NCBI RefSeq assembly: GCF_900659615.1
Contig: NZ_CAACUY010000004.1
Location: 84,382 to 148,381, forward strand
Source: Actinomadura fibrosa
Lineage (GTDB): Bacteria > Actinomycetota > Actinomycetes > Streptosporangiales > Streptosporangiaceae
Reading direction: 5' to 3'
DNA length: 64,000 nucleotides
A program made the position numbers and the translations under genes. Below are positions 46,245 through 54,720 of the stretch, one piece after another (position 1 is the first letter of the stretch; each line of letters begins with the position of its first letter). Below the pieces are notes generated by a model. The model had not been told where the DNA came from. It saw only the letters and a program-made list of their open reading frames with translations, and ran no database searches.

Positions 46245-47003
46245 ATGGGCGAATCTCATGATTCCAAGCGGACGCGCATCCGTATCGAGCAGAGCGCCAA
46301 GCGTGTCAGGGCCTACCTCGGCGGCAACCTCGTGGCGGACACCACGACGCCGTCCCTCGTCTGGGAAGCCCCCTACTACCCCACCTACTACATCCCGGTG
46401 GACGACGTCCGCGCCGAACTCGTGGAGGACGGCCCAGGCCAGCGTTCACCGAGCCGAGGGGAGGCGACCGCCTACACCGTGAAGGTGGACGGGAAGGACG
46501 CCCCCGGCGCCGCCGTCAGGTACGCCGACTCCCCCGTCGAGGAGCTCCGCGACCTCGTCCGCCTGGAGTGGGACGCCATGGACGCCTGGTTCGAGGAGGA
46601 CGAGGAGGTCTTCGTCCACCCGCGGAGCCCGTACGCGCGCATCGACATCCTCCCCAGCTCCCGCAACGTCCGCGTCGAGGTGGACGGTGTCACGGTGGCC
46701 GAGTCGTCCAGTCCCCGCCTCCTGTTCGAGACGGGCCTACCCGTGCGTTACTACTTGCCGAAGACCCACGTCCGCATGGACTTGCTTGAGCACACTGACA
46801 CTGTCACCCACTGCCCCTACAAGGGCACTGCGGAGTACTGGTCCGTCCGCACCGGTGAGTCGCTCCGGGAAGACCTGGCCTGGTCCTATCCGACTCCTTT
46901 GGACGAGAGCCGCCGCGTAGCCGGCCTCATCTGCTTCTACAGCGAGAAGGTGGACATCTTCGTCGATGGCGTCCTGCAAGACCGTCCGAAGACGAAGTTC
47001 TAG
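46245..47003 (+). CDS. Tandem DUF427 domain protein
   Basis: A 252-residue cytoplasmic protein with two DUF427 units. The first has KRVRAYLGGNLVADTTTPSLVWE... PTYYIPVDDV; the second has RNVRVEVDGVTVAESSSPRLLFETGLPVRYYLPKTHVRMDLL, then THCPYKGTAEYWSV. These are compact beta-rich folds with a conserved CPYKG motif. The family is of unknown function, sometimes linked to redox or F420-type metabolism. ATG 46245 is the best start though GGAGG stands 13 nt upstream. Divergent from the MacAB-type operon. Confidence 0.88.
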   Translation: MGESHDSKRTRIRIEQSAKRVRAYLGGNLVADTTTPSLVWEAPYYPTYYIPVDDVRAELVEDGPGQRSPSRGEATAYTVKVDGKDAPGAAVRYADSPVEELRDLVRLEWDAMDAWFEEDEEVFVHPRSPYARIDILPSSRNVRVEVDGVTVAESSSPRLLFETGLPVRYYLPKTHVRMDLLEHTDTVTHCPYKGTAEYWSVRTGESLREDLAWSYPTPLDESRRVAGLICFYSEKVDIFVDGVLQDRPKTKF

Positions 47004-47063
47004 AGACCACCCGTGGGGATCCCGCTGTCCCATTGGAGGGCAGCGGGACGGCCCGTCTCGCCT

Positions 47064-47774
47064 TCAGCCTGGGAGACCGGCCGAATGCTGGGCGACCAGC
47101 GCGCGGAAGGCGTCCAGATCGCCGATGACCTCCTCCACCCGGTCTCGCTGCTCGTGCATCCGGTAGTACCGGGCACCGATGGCATCGGGGTCGCCCTCAC
47201 CACCGCCCTGGACGATCCCCAACGCGATCGTCACCGTGCCCACGTGAACGCCATGCGGTTTCAGCTCGGCGTGAAGAGTGTGCGCCCAGTTCCGCAGTCC
47301 GGACATGGCGAGACCCACGTTCGCCAGGAACGGCGCAGGCACAGTGGACGAGACACCGGTCGTCAGGAGGATCGTCCCACCGCGAGCCCGCAGATCCGGC
47401 AGGACGTGACGCACGGCGGTCACCGCCCCTAGGACATGCAACTCGAACTGAGCGGTAACCGAGTCGACCGTGCTGTCCACGGCGTTGGTGATAGGCCCGG
47501 TCGGACTGGGGCTGTACTCCAGCACATCGATCGGCCCCCACCTCTCCTTCACCGCGGTGAGGGCGTCCGTAAGCGCAACCCGATCTCTGATGTCGGCCGG
47601 GAACGCGGCCGCGGTGATGCCGAGCCCGGCGAGTTCGCGTACGAGAGCGCCGAGTTTCTCCGGAGTGCGAGCGATCAGCCCGACCCGGAAGCCGTTCCGC
47701 CCGAACGCCCGGGCCACCCCCATGCCCAGCCCCGGGCCCGCGCCGACGACAACGAGCGTCTTCACCAGCACCAC
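47064..47774 (-). CDS. SDR-family protein lacking the usual catalytic Tyr-x3-Lys
   Basis: A 236-residue Rossmann protein. The nucleotide loop VVVGAGPGLGMGVARAFG is a variant TGxxxGxG, and ADIRD and an NxAG-like region (LEYSPSPTG) are present. At the expected active site the sequence reads TGVSSTVPAPFLANVGLAMSGL: the serine remains, but the Tyr-x3-Lys pair is absent. It may bind NAD(P) without standard SDR chemistry, or be a degenerate enzyme. GTG 47774 follows AAGGAAGGA. It is divergent from an HxlR regulator, a common regulator-oxidoreductase arrangement. Confidence 0.82.
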   Translation of the reverse strand: MVLVKTLVVVGAGPGLGMGVARAFGRNGFRVGLIARTPEKLGALVRELAGLGITAAAFPADIRDRVALTDALTAVKERWGPIDVLEYSPSPTGPITNAVDSTVDSVTAQFELHVLGAVTAVRHVLPDLRARGGTILLTTGVSSTVPAPFLANVGLAMSGLRNWAHTLHAELKPHGVHVGTVTIALGIVQGGGEGDPDAIGARYYRMHEQRDRVEEVIGDLDAFRALVAQHSAGLPG

Positions 47775-47872
47775 GTCCTTCCTTACGCTTCATCCGTCGC
47801 CCATGCTTCGCCACCGCGACAAAGATGATCAAGACGGCACATTCATGTCGGAGACGCACACGGAGGTAACCG

Positions 47873-48289
47873 TTGGCCACACCGGGGACGATGTCCCGCC
47901 CCGAGACCGACGAGGAGGCCTGCCGGCAGGTGCTCCAGATCCTGTCGCTCGTCGGCGACAAGTGGACCGTCCTGGTCATCGGCCAGCTGCACGGCCGCAC
48001 CCTGCGCTTCGGCGAGCTGCACCGCGCCGTCGCGGGCATCTCCCAGCGCATCCTCACCCTGACCCTGCGGCAACTCGAACGCGACGGCCTGCTCACCCGC
48101 ACCGTGCACGCGACCGTCCCGCCGCGCGTGGAGTACGCGCTCACCGAGCTCGGCGACACGCTGGTGGACGCCCTGACCGGCCTCGGCACCTGGGCGATCG
48201 GCGCCCGGGCCGAAATCACCCAGCACCGGCACCACTACGACACCACCCATCCCGAGATGGCCCCGGACGTCCGAAAACGCCGCCCATGA
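47873..48289 (+). CDS. HxlR-family transcriptional regulator
   Basis: A 138-residue winged helix: LQILSLVGDKWTVLVIGQLHGRTLRFGELHRAVAGISQRILTLTLRQLERDGLLTRTVHATVPPRVEYALTELG contains the full HxlR pattern, with 'DKW' and 'ISQRILTLTLRQLE'. TTG 47873 is preferred because GGAGGT lies 5 nt upstream; ATG 47891 is an alternative. It probably controls the divergent SDR gene in response to a reactive small molecule (inference). Confidence 0.9.
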   Translation: MATPGTMSRPETDEEACRQVLQILSLVGDKWTVLVIGQLHGRTLRFGELHRAVAGISQRILTLTLRQLERDGLLTRTVHATVPPRVEYALTELGDTLVDALTGLGTWAIGARAEITQHRHHYDTTHPEMAPDVRKRRP

Positions 48290-48321
48290 CCGCGACGACG
48301 CCCCCACCGCCCATGGCCGTG

Positions 48322-48669
48322 TCAGCGGACGGCGAGAAAGCCCCATCCTCGGCGCGCTCGGGCCGCATGCCGTCCTCGCCGCTCCACGGGACGCGGCGCC
48401 GCCCGCGAACCGGTTCCGCGACGGGTCGCCGCACCTGTTCGCGCATGCGGGACGGGGGCGCGGCGGCGCAGGCCGGCCTCGTCCAGCAGACGTCCGAGCG
48501 CTTGCGGCGTGGGCGCCTCCAGCAGCCGATGGCGTCCCGAACGATCGCGGAACACCGCCCACCAGCTCCCGGTGAACTCGCCCAGCCACGCGCAGACGCC
48601 CGGGAACCTGCGGCGCAGCTCCGCCACAGCGTGGTCGGGGTCGATGTCGGCCGCCGCCCACGGCGTCAT
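48322..48669 (-). CDS. Hypothetical protein coupled to the APGCC-motif gene
   Basis: A 115-residue protein whose first half looks folded (PDHAVAELRRRFPGVCAWLGEFTGSWWAVFRDRSGRHRLLEAPTPQALGRLLDEAG), while the second half is Arg/Ala-rich. ATG 48669 overlaps the stop of the upstream gene (ATGA). This type of small protein accompanies XRE-type regulators in actinomycetes. Function unknown. Confidence 0.65.
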   Translation of the reverse strand: MTPWAAADIDPDHAVAELRRRFPGVCAWLGEFTGSWWAVFRDRSGRHRLLEAPTPQALGRLLDEAGLRRRAPVPHARTGAATRRGTGSRAAPRPVERRGRHAARARRGWGFLAVR

Positions 48670-48968
48670 CGCGCGCCCTCCGCCGCCCGCGCGAGGTAGC
48701 CGAGGATGAACACCGTCGCCTCGGTCACCCTGTCGGCCTGCGCGATCGGCTCCTGCCAGCTGGTGTAGAACCACAGCGCGCCGTCGTCCTCCGCACGTGC
48801 CCGGCAGGTGATCGTGTCCGCCGCCTCGCGCGCGTGCTCGCAGCACCCCGGCGCCCGAGGGTCGCTGACCCGCAACCCGCGTCCGGTGAGGTCGACGTCA
48901 AGGCGATGCGCCGCGAGATGTGCGGCGAGCGCGGCAAGACGGCCCTGACCGTGCGTAGCCTGTTCCAC
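48666..48968 (-). CDS. Small protein with APGCC motif, relative of the element gene at 28988
   Basis: A 100-residue protein: LDVDLTGRGLRVSDPRAPGCCEHA, then GALWFYTSWQEPIAQADRVTEATVFILGYLARA. GTG 48968 is chosen because GGAGG lies 8 nt upstream. Shares APGCC, LWF-TSW and PIA-A-RV with the element-borne protein. It is divergent from an XRE/TPR regulator, the usual partner arrangement. Role unknown. Confidence 0.72.
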   Translation of the reverse strand: MEQATHGQGRLAALAAHLAAHRLDVDLTGRGLRVSDPRAPGCCEHAREAADTITCRARAEDDGALWFYTSWQEPIAQADRVTEATVFILGYLARAAEGAR

Positions 48969-49171
48969 GGGTCCGACCTCCACTGTCGGATCAAGGCCCC
49001 GGCGCGGCGTTCGCGCACCGCGCCGGGGCCGTCTCGTTCAATGCGCGCATCCGGTCCGCGCACGCTCCGTCACAGATAGTGAATCCCGTGCGGGAAGACC
49101 AGGGCAGGGGGATGATTGGGGAGGGAAGGGGAGGGCGCCTCCCTCCCTCAACGCGTCGGACGGAGCGGTGC

Positions 49172-50230
49172 ATGGCTCTCGGCAAGCGGACCGTCGGTGC
49201 CCGATTGCGCGAGGTCCGGGAAGCGCCGCCGTACTGGTCGCGCGCCGAGATGGCCCGCCGCCTGCGCGCCGCCGCGGACCCGCGTGACCTGCCCGGGCTC
49301 CCCCACGTCGCCAGCCTGACCGACCAGATCAAGCAGTGGGAGTCCGGCAAGTGGACGCCCAGCCCCCGCTACCGCGCCCTCTACGCCCGCGCCACCGGCC
49401 ACCCCGAAGCCGCGCTCTTCGGCGGACACGAGGCGAACGTCACTTGGGAGCTCGCCGGGACGGTGACGGACGACGACGAGGAGCGGCTCACGCTGGTGGC
49501 GGCGCGCCCGGCACGGCTCGATGCGAGCGCGCTGGACGCCCTCGCCACGGTCCTCGCCGGGCAGCGGCGGCTTGAGGACGTGGTCGGGCCCGCGGCACTG
49601 CTGGCGCCCGTCGCGGGGCAGCTCGATGCCATCACGGCCATGCTGCGCGGGGCCACCGGGCCGCTGCGCGATCGGCTCGGCCGCATCGTGGCCGAGTGGA
49701 CGGTCTACGCCGGCTGGCTGCACGCGGCGCTCCGGCAGGACGCGAAGGCGCTCGCGCTGTTCGGCGACGGCGAGGAACTGGCGGACGAGTTCGATGACGG
49801 GACGGTCGCCGCCGTGGCGACGAGTTTCCGCGGGTACGTCGCCCGCCAGCGGAGCCGTCCGCGAGCCGTCGTGCGGGCGGCGGGCGCGGCGATGGCGACG
49901 CCGGGCGTCCATCCCGTCCAGCAGACCTACGATCGGTTGCAGGCGGCGCAGGGACTTGCCGCGCTCGGCCAGGTCGATCAGGCGCGGCGTCTGCTGGACC
50001 AGGCGGCCGAGCGGGCCGCGGACGGCGTCGAGCCACCGCCGCCGGTGTACTGGTACAGCACGCCGTTCTTCCAGCTGAACATCGGCGTGGTTCATCGCGA
50101 CCTGGGCGAGTACGCCGACGCCGCGGCGCTGCTGGACGAAGGCCTCAGGAACATCCCCGTCGACCAGGCCGGCGCAGAGTGGCTCGACGAGTACAAGACC
50201 GCCCTCGAAGACGCACGCGCACGCACCTGA
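49172..50230 (+). CDS. XRE-type helix-turn-helix regulator with helical (TPR-like) C-terminus
   Basis: A 352-residue protein. The N-terminal HTH-like region reads TVGARLREVREAPPYWSRAEMARRLRAAA... VASLTDQIKQWESGKWTPSPRYRALYARATG, with the QWESGKW motif typical of actinomycete XRE proteins. The rest is all helical, with repeats (WTVYAGWLHAALRQDAKALALFGDGEELADEF, RLQAAQGLAALGQVDQARRLLDQAAE, IGVVHRDLGEYADAAALLDEGL) resembling TPRs. ATG 49172 has GGAG 6 nt upstream. It is divergent from the APGCC gene pair and may regulate it. Confidence 0.82.
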   Translation: MALGKRTVGARLREVREAPPYWSRAEMARRLRAAADPRDLPGLPHVASLTDQIKQWESGKWTPSPRYRALYARATGHPEAALFGGHEANVTWELAGTVTDDDEERLTLVAARPARLDASALDALATVLAGQRRLEDVVGPAALLAPVAGQLDAITAMLRGATGPLRDRLGRIVAEWTVYAGWLHAALRQDAKALALFGDGEELADEFDDGTVAAVATSFRGYVARQRSRPRAVVRAAGAAMATPGVHPVQQTYDRLQAAQGLAALGQVDQARRLLDQAAERAADGVEPPPPVYWYSTPFFQLNIGVVHRDLGEYADAAALLDEGLRNIPVDQAGAEWLDEYKTALEDARART

Positions 50231-50561
50231 CCTCTCCCAGCCTGGCCTCAGTGCGCAGGCGTTCGCCGGGGCCCGGCACGTGCGGGCCGATGGCATCGGT
50301 CCGCACGATCCCCGCCGTTGGAGCGGGTCGTACTGCTAATCGGCTTGGTGAGGTGTGCCGAAGGGATTTGGGGGCACCTCAAGGGTTCGCCGAGGCTGTG
50401 ATGGTGCTGCGGGGGCGGCTTTCGGGTGGGCGGGCGCTCGGGGGCGGATAAAGCCGGCCGGGCGGTTTGTCAGGCAGCGTTACAGCTTCTTATGGGACAT
50501 CGTGCGATGGTGTGATGCCTGTCGCTTTTGTCCGTGAGGTCTTGAAGGTCTCCCTCAAGTT
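50231..50561. other. Non-coding interval upstream of the desaturase operon
   Basis: Nothing coding is supported. Composition drops in GC after 50460, consistent with a promoter region in front of the palindromic operator. Confidence 0.6.
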
Positions 50562-50592
50562 ACGTAACCGTAGGTTACGTGCCCGTAGGTTA
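50562..50592 (+). promoter_or_regulatory. 19-bp perfect palindrome plus half-site before the reductase-desaturase operon
   Basis: ACGTAACCGTAGGTTACGT (50562-50580) is a perfect dyad. CCGTAGGTTA from its right half recurs 15 bp downstream (50583-50592). The form resembles operators of TetR-type fatty-acid desaturase regulators (DesT/Rv3249c-like). No such regulator gene is in the window. Confidence 0.8.
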
Positions 50593-50613
50593 GAACGTAT
50601 CCGGGAGGCATCC

Positions 50614-51714
50614 TTGACCAGTCCGCACGCGATCGCGCGGCGGCCGGGACGGGCCGGTGCGGGACGGCGGCAGCGGCTCGCCGCCGCCGCACGGCTCCTG
50701 ACCACGCCGCTGCTTCCAGAGGACTACCTCGGCCTGCTGAACCCGCTCTGGTCCACCGCCGAACCGCGGGGACGGATCGAGGCGGTCCGGCACGAGACGC
50801 CGGGGACGGCGACCCTGGTGATCCGCCCGGGTCCGGCATGGCGAGGGCACCTGCCGGGCCAGTGGGTCAAGGTCGGCGTGGACATCGACGGGGTCCGCCA
50901 CTGGCGGACGTTCTCCCTGTCGTCCCCGCCGCGGCCGGACGGGCGGATCACCATCACCGTCAAGGCCGGCCCGGACGGCTTCGTCTCCGCGTACCTCGTG
51001 AACGAGGTCAAGCCCGGCACGATCATCCGGCTGGGGGACGCGGAAGGCGACTTCATCCTGCCCTCGGAGCTCCCGGAACGGCTCCTGTTCCTCACCGCGG
51101 GCAGCGGCATCACGCCGGTCATGGCGATGCTCCGGCATCTCGCCGAGGAGGGGTCGCGCGCGGACATCGTGCTCGTCCACTCGGCGCGGACGGAGGAGGA
51201 CGTCATCTTCGGCGCCGAACTCCGGGCGCTCGGGGAGCGGCTCCCCGGGCTGACCCTCCATGAACGGCACACGGGAAGGGACGGGCGGTTCGCGCCGGCC
51301 GAGCTGGACGCGATCTGTCCCGACTGGGCCGAGCGCGAGGCGTGGGCCTGCGGGCCCGCCGGGATGCTCGACGACGCGTCCGCGCACTGGACGGACGCCG
51401 GGGTGGACGGACGGCTCCGGTTGGAACGTTTCCGCCTGGCTCCGGTGGCGGGCGGCGAGGGCGGACGCGTCCGGTTCACGAAGAGCGACGTCGAGGTGGA
51501 GGCGGACGGGAGCACTCCGCTGCTGGAGGCGGGCGAGAGCGCAGGTGCGCTTCTGCCGAGCGGCTGCCGGATGGGCATCTGCTACAGCTGCGTCGGCCGC
51601 CTCTGCTCCGGACAGGTCCGGGATCTCCGCACCGGAGAGGTGCATGGAGAGGAAGGCCAGATCATCCAGACGTGCGTCTCGGCCGCCGCCGGCCCGGTCG
51701 ACATCGAACTCTGA
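50614..51714 (+). CDS. Ferredoxin-dependent electron-transfer reductase (FAD-NAD(P)-[2Fe-2S]) for the desaturase
   Basis: A 366-residue iron-sulfur flavoprotein. Order: N-terminal helical part, FAD domain (HLPGQWVKVGVDIDGVRHWRTFSLSS, the RxxS-type flavin motif), NAD(P) domain (LLFLTAGSGITPVMAMLRHL, WACGPAGML), and a C-terminal plant-type [2Fe-2S] ferredoxin with CRMGICYSC (Cx4Cx2C) and the last Cys in QTCVS. It delivers electrons to the membrane desaturase in the next gene. TTG 50614 is chosen because GGGAGG precedes it by 5 nt. Similar to mycobacterial Rv3230c, partner of DesA3. Confidence 0.9.
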   Translation: MTSPHAIARRPGRAGAGRRQRLAAAARLLTTPLLPEDYLGLLNPLWSTAEPRGRIEAVRHETPGTATLVIRPGPAWRGHLPGQWVKVGVDIDGVRHWRTFSLSSPPRPDGRITITVKAGPDGFVSAYLVNEVKPGTIIRLGDAEGDFILPSELPERLLFLTAGSGITPVMAMLRHLAEEGSRADIVLVHSARTEEDVIFGAELRALGERLPGLTLHERHTGRDGRFAPAELDAICPDWAEREAWACGPAGMLDDASAHWTDAGVDGRLRLERFRLAPVAGGEGGRVRFTKSDVEVEADGSTPLLEAGESAGALLPSGCRMGICYSCVGRLCSGQVRDLRTGEVHGEEGQIIQTCVSAAAGPVDIEL

Positions 51715-51728
51715 AAGGGGACACGACG

Positions 51729-52853
51729 ATGACCTCTACGACGGACCACCTGACGCCCGAGGACTACGAGGCGATCGCCACCGAGCTGGACGCGCTGCGC
51801 GAGGAGATCGTGGACGATCTCGGTGAGCGGGACGCGGCCTACATCCACCGGATCATTCGCGTCCAGCGCGGCCTGGAGATCGCGGCCCGCGCGGTGCTGC
51901 TCGGGTCGTCGCTGCCGCCCGCCTGGATCGCCGGGACCGCGACGCTGGCCGTCGCGAAGATCCTGGAGAACATGGAGATCGGGCACAACGTCATGCACGG
52001 CCAGTGGGACTGGATGCGCGATCCGAAGATCCACTCGACGACCTGGGAGTGGGACAACGTCTCCCCCGCCGAGCAGTGGAAGCACTCGCACAACTTCGTC
52101 CACCACACCTTCACCAACATCCTCGGCAAGGACAAGGACGTCGGCTACGGGATCCTGCGCGTCACGCCGGAGCAGGAGTGGCACTGGGCGAACATCCCGC
52201 AGCCGGTCTACAACGCGCTGCTCGCGATGTTCTTCGAGTACGGCGTGGCGCTGCACGACCTGGAGATCGACAAGATCCGCGCGGGGACGAACGACCCGGA
52301 GGAGACGCGGGCGAAGCTGCGCGCGATCGGCCGCAAGATCCGCCGCCAGTGGGGCAAGGACTACCTGGCGTTCCCGCTGCTCAGCGGGCCGCAGTTCCTG
52401 TCCACGCTGTCCGCGAACTTCACCGCGAACGCGCTCCGCAACGTCTGGGCCCACATGATCATCTTCTGCGGGCACTTCCCGGGCGACATCGAGGTGTTCG
52501 AGGAGGAGCGGCTGGACGGCGAGACGAAGGGCGAGTGGTACGTCCGGCAGCTGCTCGGGTCGGCGAACATCACCGGCGGGAGCCTGTTCCACCTGATGAC
52601 GGGCAACCTCAGCCACCAGATCGAGCACCACCTGTTCCCGGACCTGCCCAGCAACCGCTACGCCGAGATCGCGCCGCGGGTGCGGGCGCTGTGCGAGAAG
52701 TACGACCTGCCGTACCACACCGGGTCGCTGTCCAAGCAGGTCACGAGCACCTGGAAGAAAATCTTCCGGTACGCGCTGCCGGGGCCGCGCACGGAGCAGT
52801 CCGAGCCGTCCGAGCCGGACCGCGCGCCGGTGGAGCGCCCCGTCGCCGCCTGA
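51729..52853 (+). CDS. Membrane acyl-CoA/fatty acid desaturase
   Basis: A 374-residue di-iron membrane desaturase. Three His boxes are present: GHNVMHGQW, HSHNFVHHTF and HQIEHHLFP, with hydrophobic segments between. It inserts a cis double bond, adjusting membrane fluidity. ATG 51729 has AAAGGGG upstream, 14 bp after the reductase stop. The reductase, the desaturase and the palindrome form a regulated unit as in DesA3/Rv3230c of mycobacteria. The C-terminus has a Pro/Glu-rich tail. Confidence 0.94.
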   Translation: MTSTTDHLTPEDYEAIATELDALREEIVDDLGERDAAYIHRIIRVQRGLEIAARAVLLGSSLPPAWIAGTATLAVAKILENMEIGHNVMHGQWDWMRDPKIHSTTWEWDNVSPAEQWKHSHNFVHHTFTNILGKDKDVGYGILRVTPEQEWHWANIPQPVYNALLAMFFEYGVALHDLEIDKIRAGTNDPEETRAKLRAIGRKIRRQWGKDYLAFPLLSGPQFLSTLSANFTANALRNVWAHMIIFCGHFPGDIEVFEEERLDGETKGEWYVRQLLGSANITGGSLFHLMTGNLSHQIEHHLFPDLPSNRYAEIAPRVRALCEKYDLPYHTGSLSKQVTSTWKKIFRYALPGPRTEQSEPSEPDRAPVERPVAA

Positions 52854-52858
52854 GACGT

Positions 52859-52894
52859 CCCCGGCGGCCGCCCCGCGCGGGGTGGCCGCCGGGG
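52859..52894. terminator. Terminator between desaturase and Eis-like genes
   Basis: An 11-bp GC stem (52859-52869 with 52884-52894) with an inner CCCCGCGCGGGG-type stem; no U-tract. It lies between convergent genes. Confidence 0.75.
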
Positions 52895-52895
52895 C

Positions 52896-53723
52896 TCAGC
52901 CGAGGGCCTGCGCTACGGGAAGGAACAGGCGTTCCGGATCGTTCCGGACGGGCGCGCCGTACTCCATGATCGTGGTCGAGAACGCGGGGCGCAGGCCGTG
53001 GTCCTCCGCCCAGGCGAACAGTTCCGGGTGCCGGTGGTCGATGTCGAGTCTCAGCTTCTCCCCGGGCGGGGCCGTCTCCTCCACGAGGGTCAGGGCGGTC
53101 TTCGGGTCGCGCGCGATGACGGGCCCCACCACGACCGTCTCGTCATTGCGCCAGGCACCCGCGAAGCCGCGGAGCCCGGCCGCGTCCCGGACGACCCGGA
53201 ACCGCTCGCAGAAGGACGGCAAGCGCTCGATCAAGGCCGTCCGGGGCGCGCCGAAGACGTCGGTGTCGAGGGCGAGGATGTCCGGTAAGTCCGCGGGCTC
53301 CGCCGGGGCGGACGCGGATCCGTCCGGCAGGCCGTGCGCCACTCCGGTGTAGGTCGTGCACCGGCACAGTGAGCGGAACCCCAGCCGCTCGTACAGCGGA
53401 CGTCCGTAGGGCGTGGCCGTGAGGCAGAAGCTCGCCGTGTCCGTGTGCTCGATGGCGTGGCGCATGAGCCGTCCGCCGAGCCCCTGCCGTTCGTAGCGTT
53501 CCGCGACGAGGACCATGCTGATGGCCGCCACGTCCCGTCCGTAGGGGGTGGCCACGACCGTCCCGGCGAGGCCGTCGCCGTCGGGGGCGTCGAGACCGTA
53601 GACGGCGCCGATCGCGAACAGCAGCCCCCACTTGTGCTCCTCGGGCCCCCAGTCGCGGCCGACGGCCAGCCGCCGGCACGCCGCCATGTCGTCCGGCCCG
53701 AGCCGCCGAACCGTTCCGTTCAT
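52896..53723 (-). CDS. Eis-like GNAT N-acetyltransferase
   Basis: A 275-residue protein. The N-terminal GNAT domain has SMVLVAERYERQGLGGRLMRHAIEH (acetyl-CoA loop RQGLGG), followed by ATPYGRPLYERLGFRSL. The second domain (FRVVRDAAGLRGFAGAW, VVVGPVIARD) resembles the C-terminal half of two-GNAT Eis-like proteins but is shorter than Eis (about 400 aa). ATG 53723 has GGGGAG 7 nt upstream; the frame extends 11 codons further without support. Substrate unknown; amines or aminoglycosides are possible. Confidence 0.83.
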   Translation of the reverse strand: MNGTVRRLGPDDMAACRRLAVGRDWGPEEHKWGLLFAIGAVYGLDAPDGDGLAGTVVATPYGRDVAAISMVLVAERYERQGLGGRLMRHAIEHTDTASFCLTATPYGRPLYERLGFRSLCRCTTYTGVAHGLPDGSASAPAEPADLPDILALDTDVFGAPRTALIERLPSFCERFRVVRDAAGLRGFAGAWRNDETVVVGPVIARDPKTALTLVEETAPPGEKLRLDIDHRHPELFAWAEDHGLRPAFSTTIMEYGAPVRNDPERLFLPVAQALG

Positions 53724-53808
53724 GTGGATCTCCCCAGGGACGCGTCCCAGGAACATTAGGTCGCGGCTTCGACGTCCACCAACCGATTTATAGGCACTCG
53801 CGGACGGG

Positions 53809-54636
53809 TCAGGTGGGCTCGTCGGTGGTGCCGTAGGCGGCGTCGTGCTGCTGGCGGGGGGAGCAGACGGAGGCGGACGGGCAGGAGCAGCGCCGCGATC
53901 CGACCTTCACCGTGATGCGGTCGCCGGGCACGTTGTAGCCGATGACCTGGCCGTCCCCCTCGGGGGTGCTGACGCGGGAGCCGAGCCGCGGCGCCTTCTC
54001 CTTGAACTCCATGTACAGCGGGTGCTCGTACTTCAGGCAGCACATCAGGCGGCCGCAGGCGCCGGCGATGCGCAGCGGGTTGACGGGCAGGTCCTGCTCC
54101 TTCGCCATCCGGACGGAGACGGGCTCGAAGTCCTTCAGGAACGTCGCGCAGCACAGGTCGCGGCCGCAGGGGCCGATGCCGCCCTGGAGGCGGGCCTCGT
54201 CGCGGGGGCCGACCTGGCGGAGCTCGACCCGGGCCTTGATGCCGCGGGCGAGGTCGCGGACCAGGGCGCGGAAGTCGACCCGGTGCGGCGCCGAGAAGTA
54301 GATCTTGAAGACGTTGTCGGCGTCGAGGTAGTCGACGCCGATGACCTTCATCGGGAGCTCGTGCTTGCGGATCAGCCGCTTGGCGATCGACCGGCCCTCC
54401 GCGCGGCGCCGCCGGTTGGCCTCGTCGCGGGCCAGGTGCTCCTCGGTGGCGGGGCCCGCGCACTCGGGCAGGTTCCCGATCTCGTCCGAGACCCATTGCG
54501 GCGCCCAGACGCACTCGGCGACCTCGGGCCCGGACTCGGTGGGGACGAGGACCTTGTCGCCCACCTTCGGCGTGTGCGGCCCCGGGTCGAGGTAGTACAG
54601 GCGGCCGTACCGGGTGAAGCTGACTGCCATCACCAT
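53809..54636 (-). CDS. ricT: PSP1-domain protein, RicT/YaaT family
   Basis: A 275-residue protein. AVSFTRYGRLYYLDPGP begins the PSP1 domain. Conserved cysteine clusters GPCGRDLCC and GACGRLMCCLKYEHPLY are those that bind Fe-S in RicT. PSP1/RicT proteins act in the Y-complex with RicA/RicF, speeding RNase Y-dependent mRNA maturation in Bacillus; the actinobacterial role is less clear. Start ATG 54636 is chosen for family length, with ATG 54630 as an alternative. In many genomes it neighbours holB and tmk, which lie about 6.5 kb away here. Confidence 0.9.
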   Translation of the reverse strand: MVMAVSFTRYGRLYYLDPGPHTPKVGDKVLVPTESGPEVAECVWAPQWVSDEIGNLPECAGPATEEHLARDEANRRRRAEGRSIAKRLIRKHELPMKVIGVDYLDADNVFKIYFSAPHRVDFRALVRDLARGIKARVELRQVGPRDEARLQGGIGPCGRDLCCATFLKDFEPVSVRMAKEQDLPVNPLRIAGACGRLMCCLKYEHPLYMEFKEKAPRLGSRVSTPEGDGQVIGYNVPGDRITVKVGSRRCSCPSASVCSPRQQHDAAYGTTDEPT

Positions 54637-54720
54637 GCCCACGGTTTCGCTCCGTTCGCCCGGTTCCGTCCGCCCCACTCTAGGCGCTGCCGGTGAGGCT
54701 TCGCTTTTCCGGCGGCGTCC

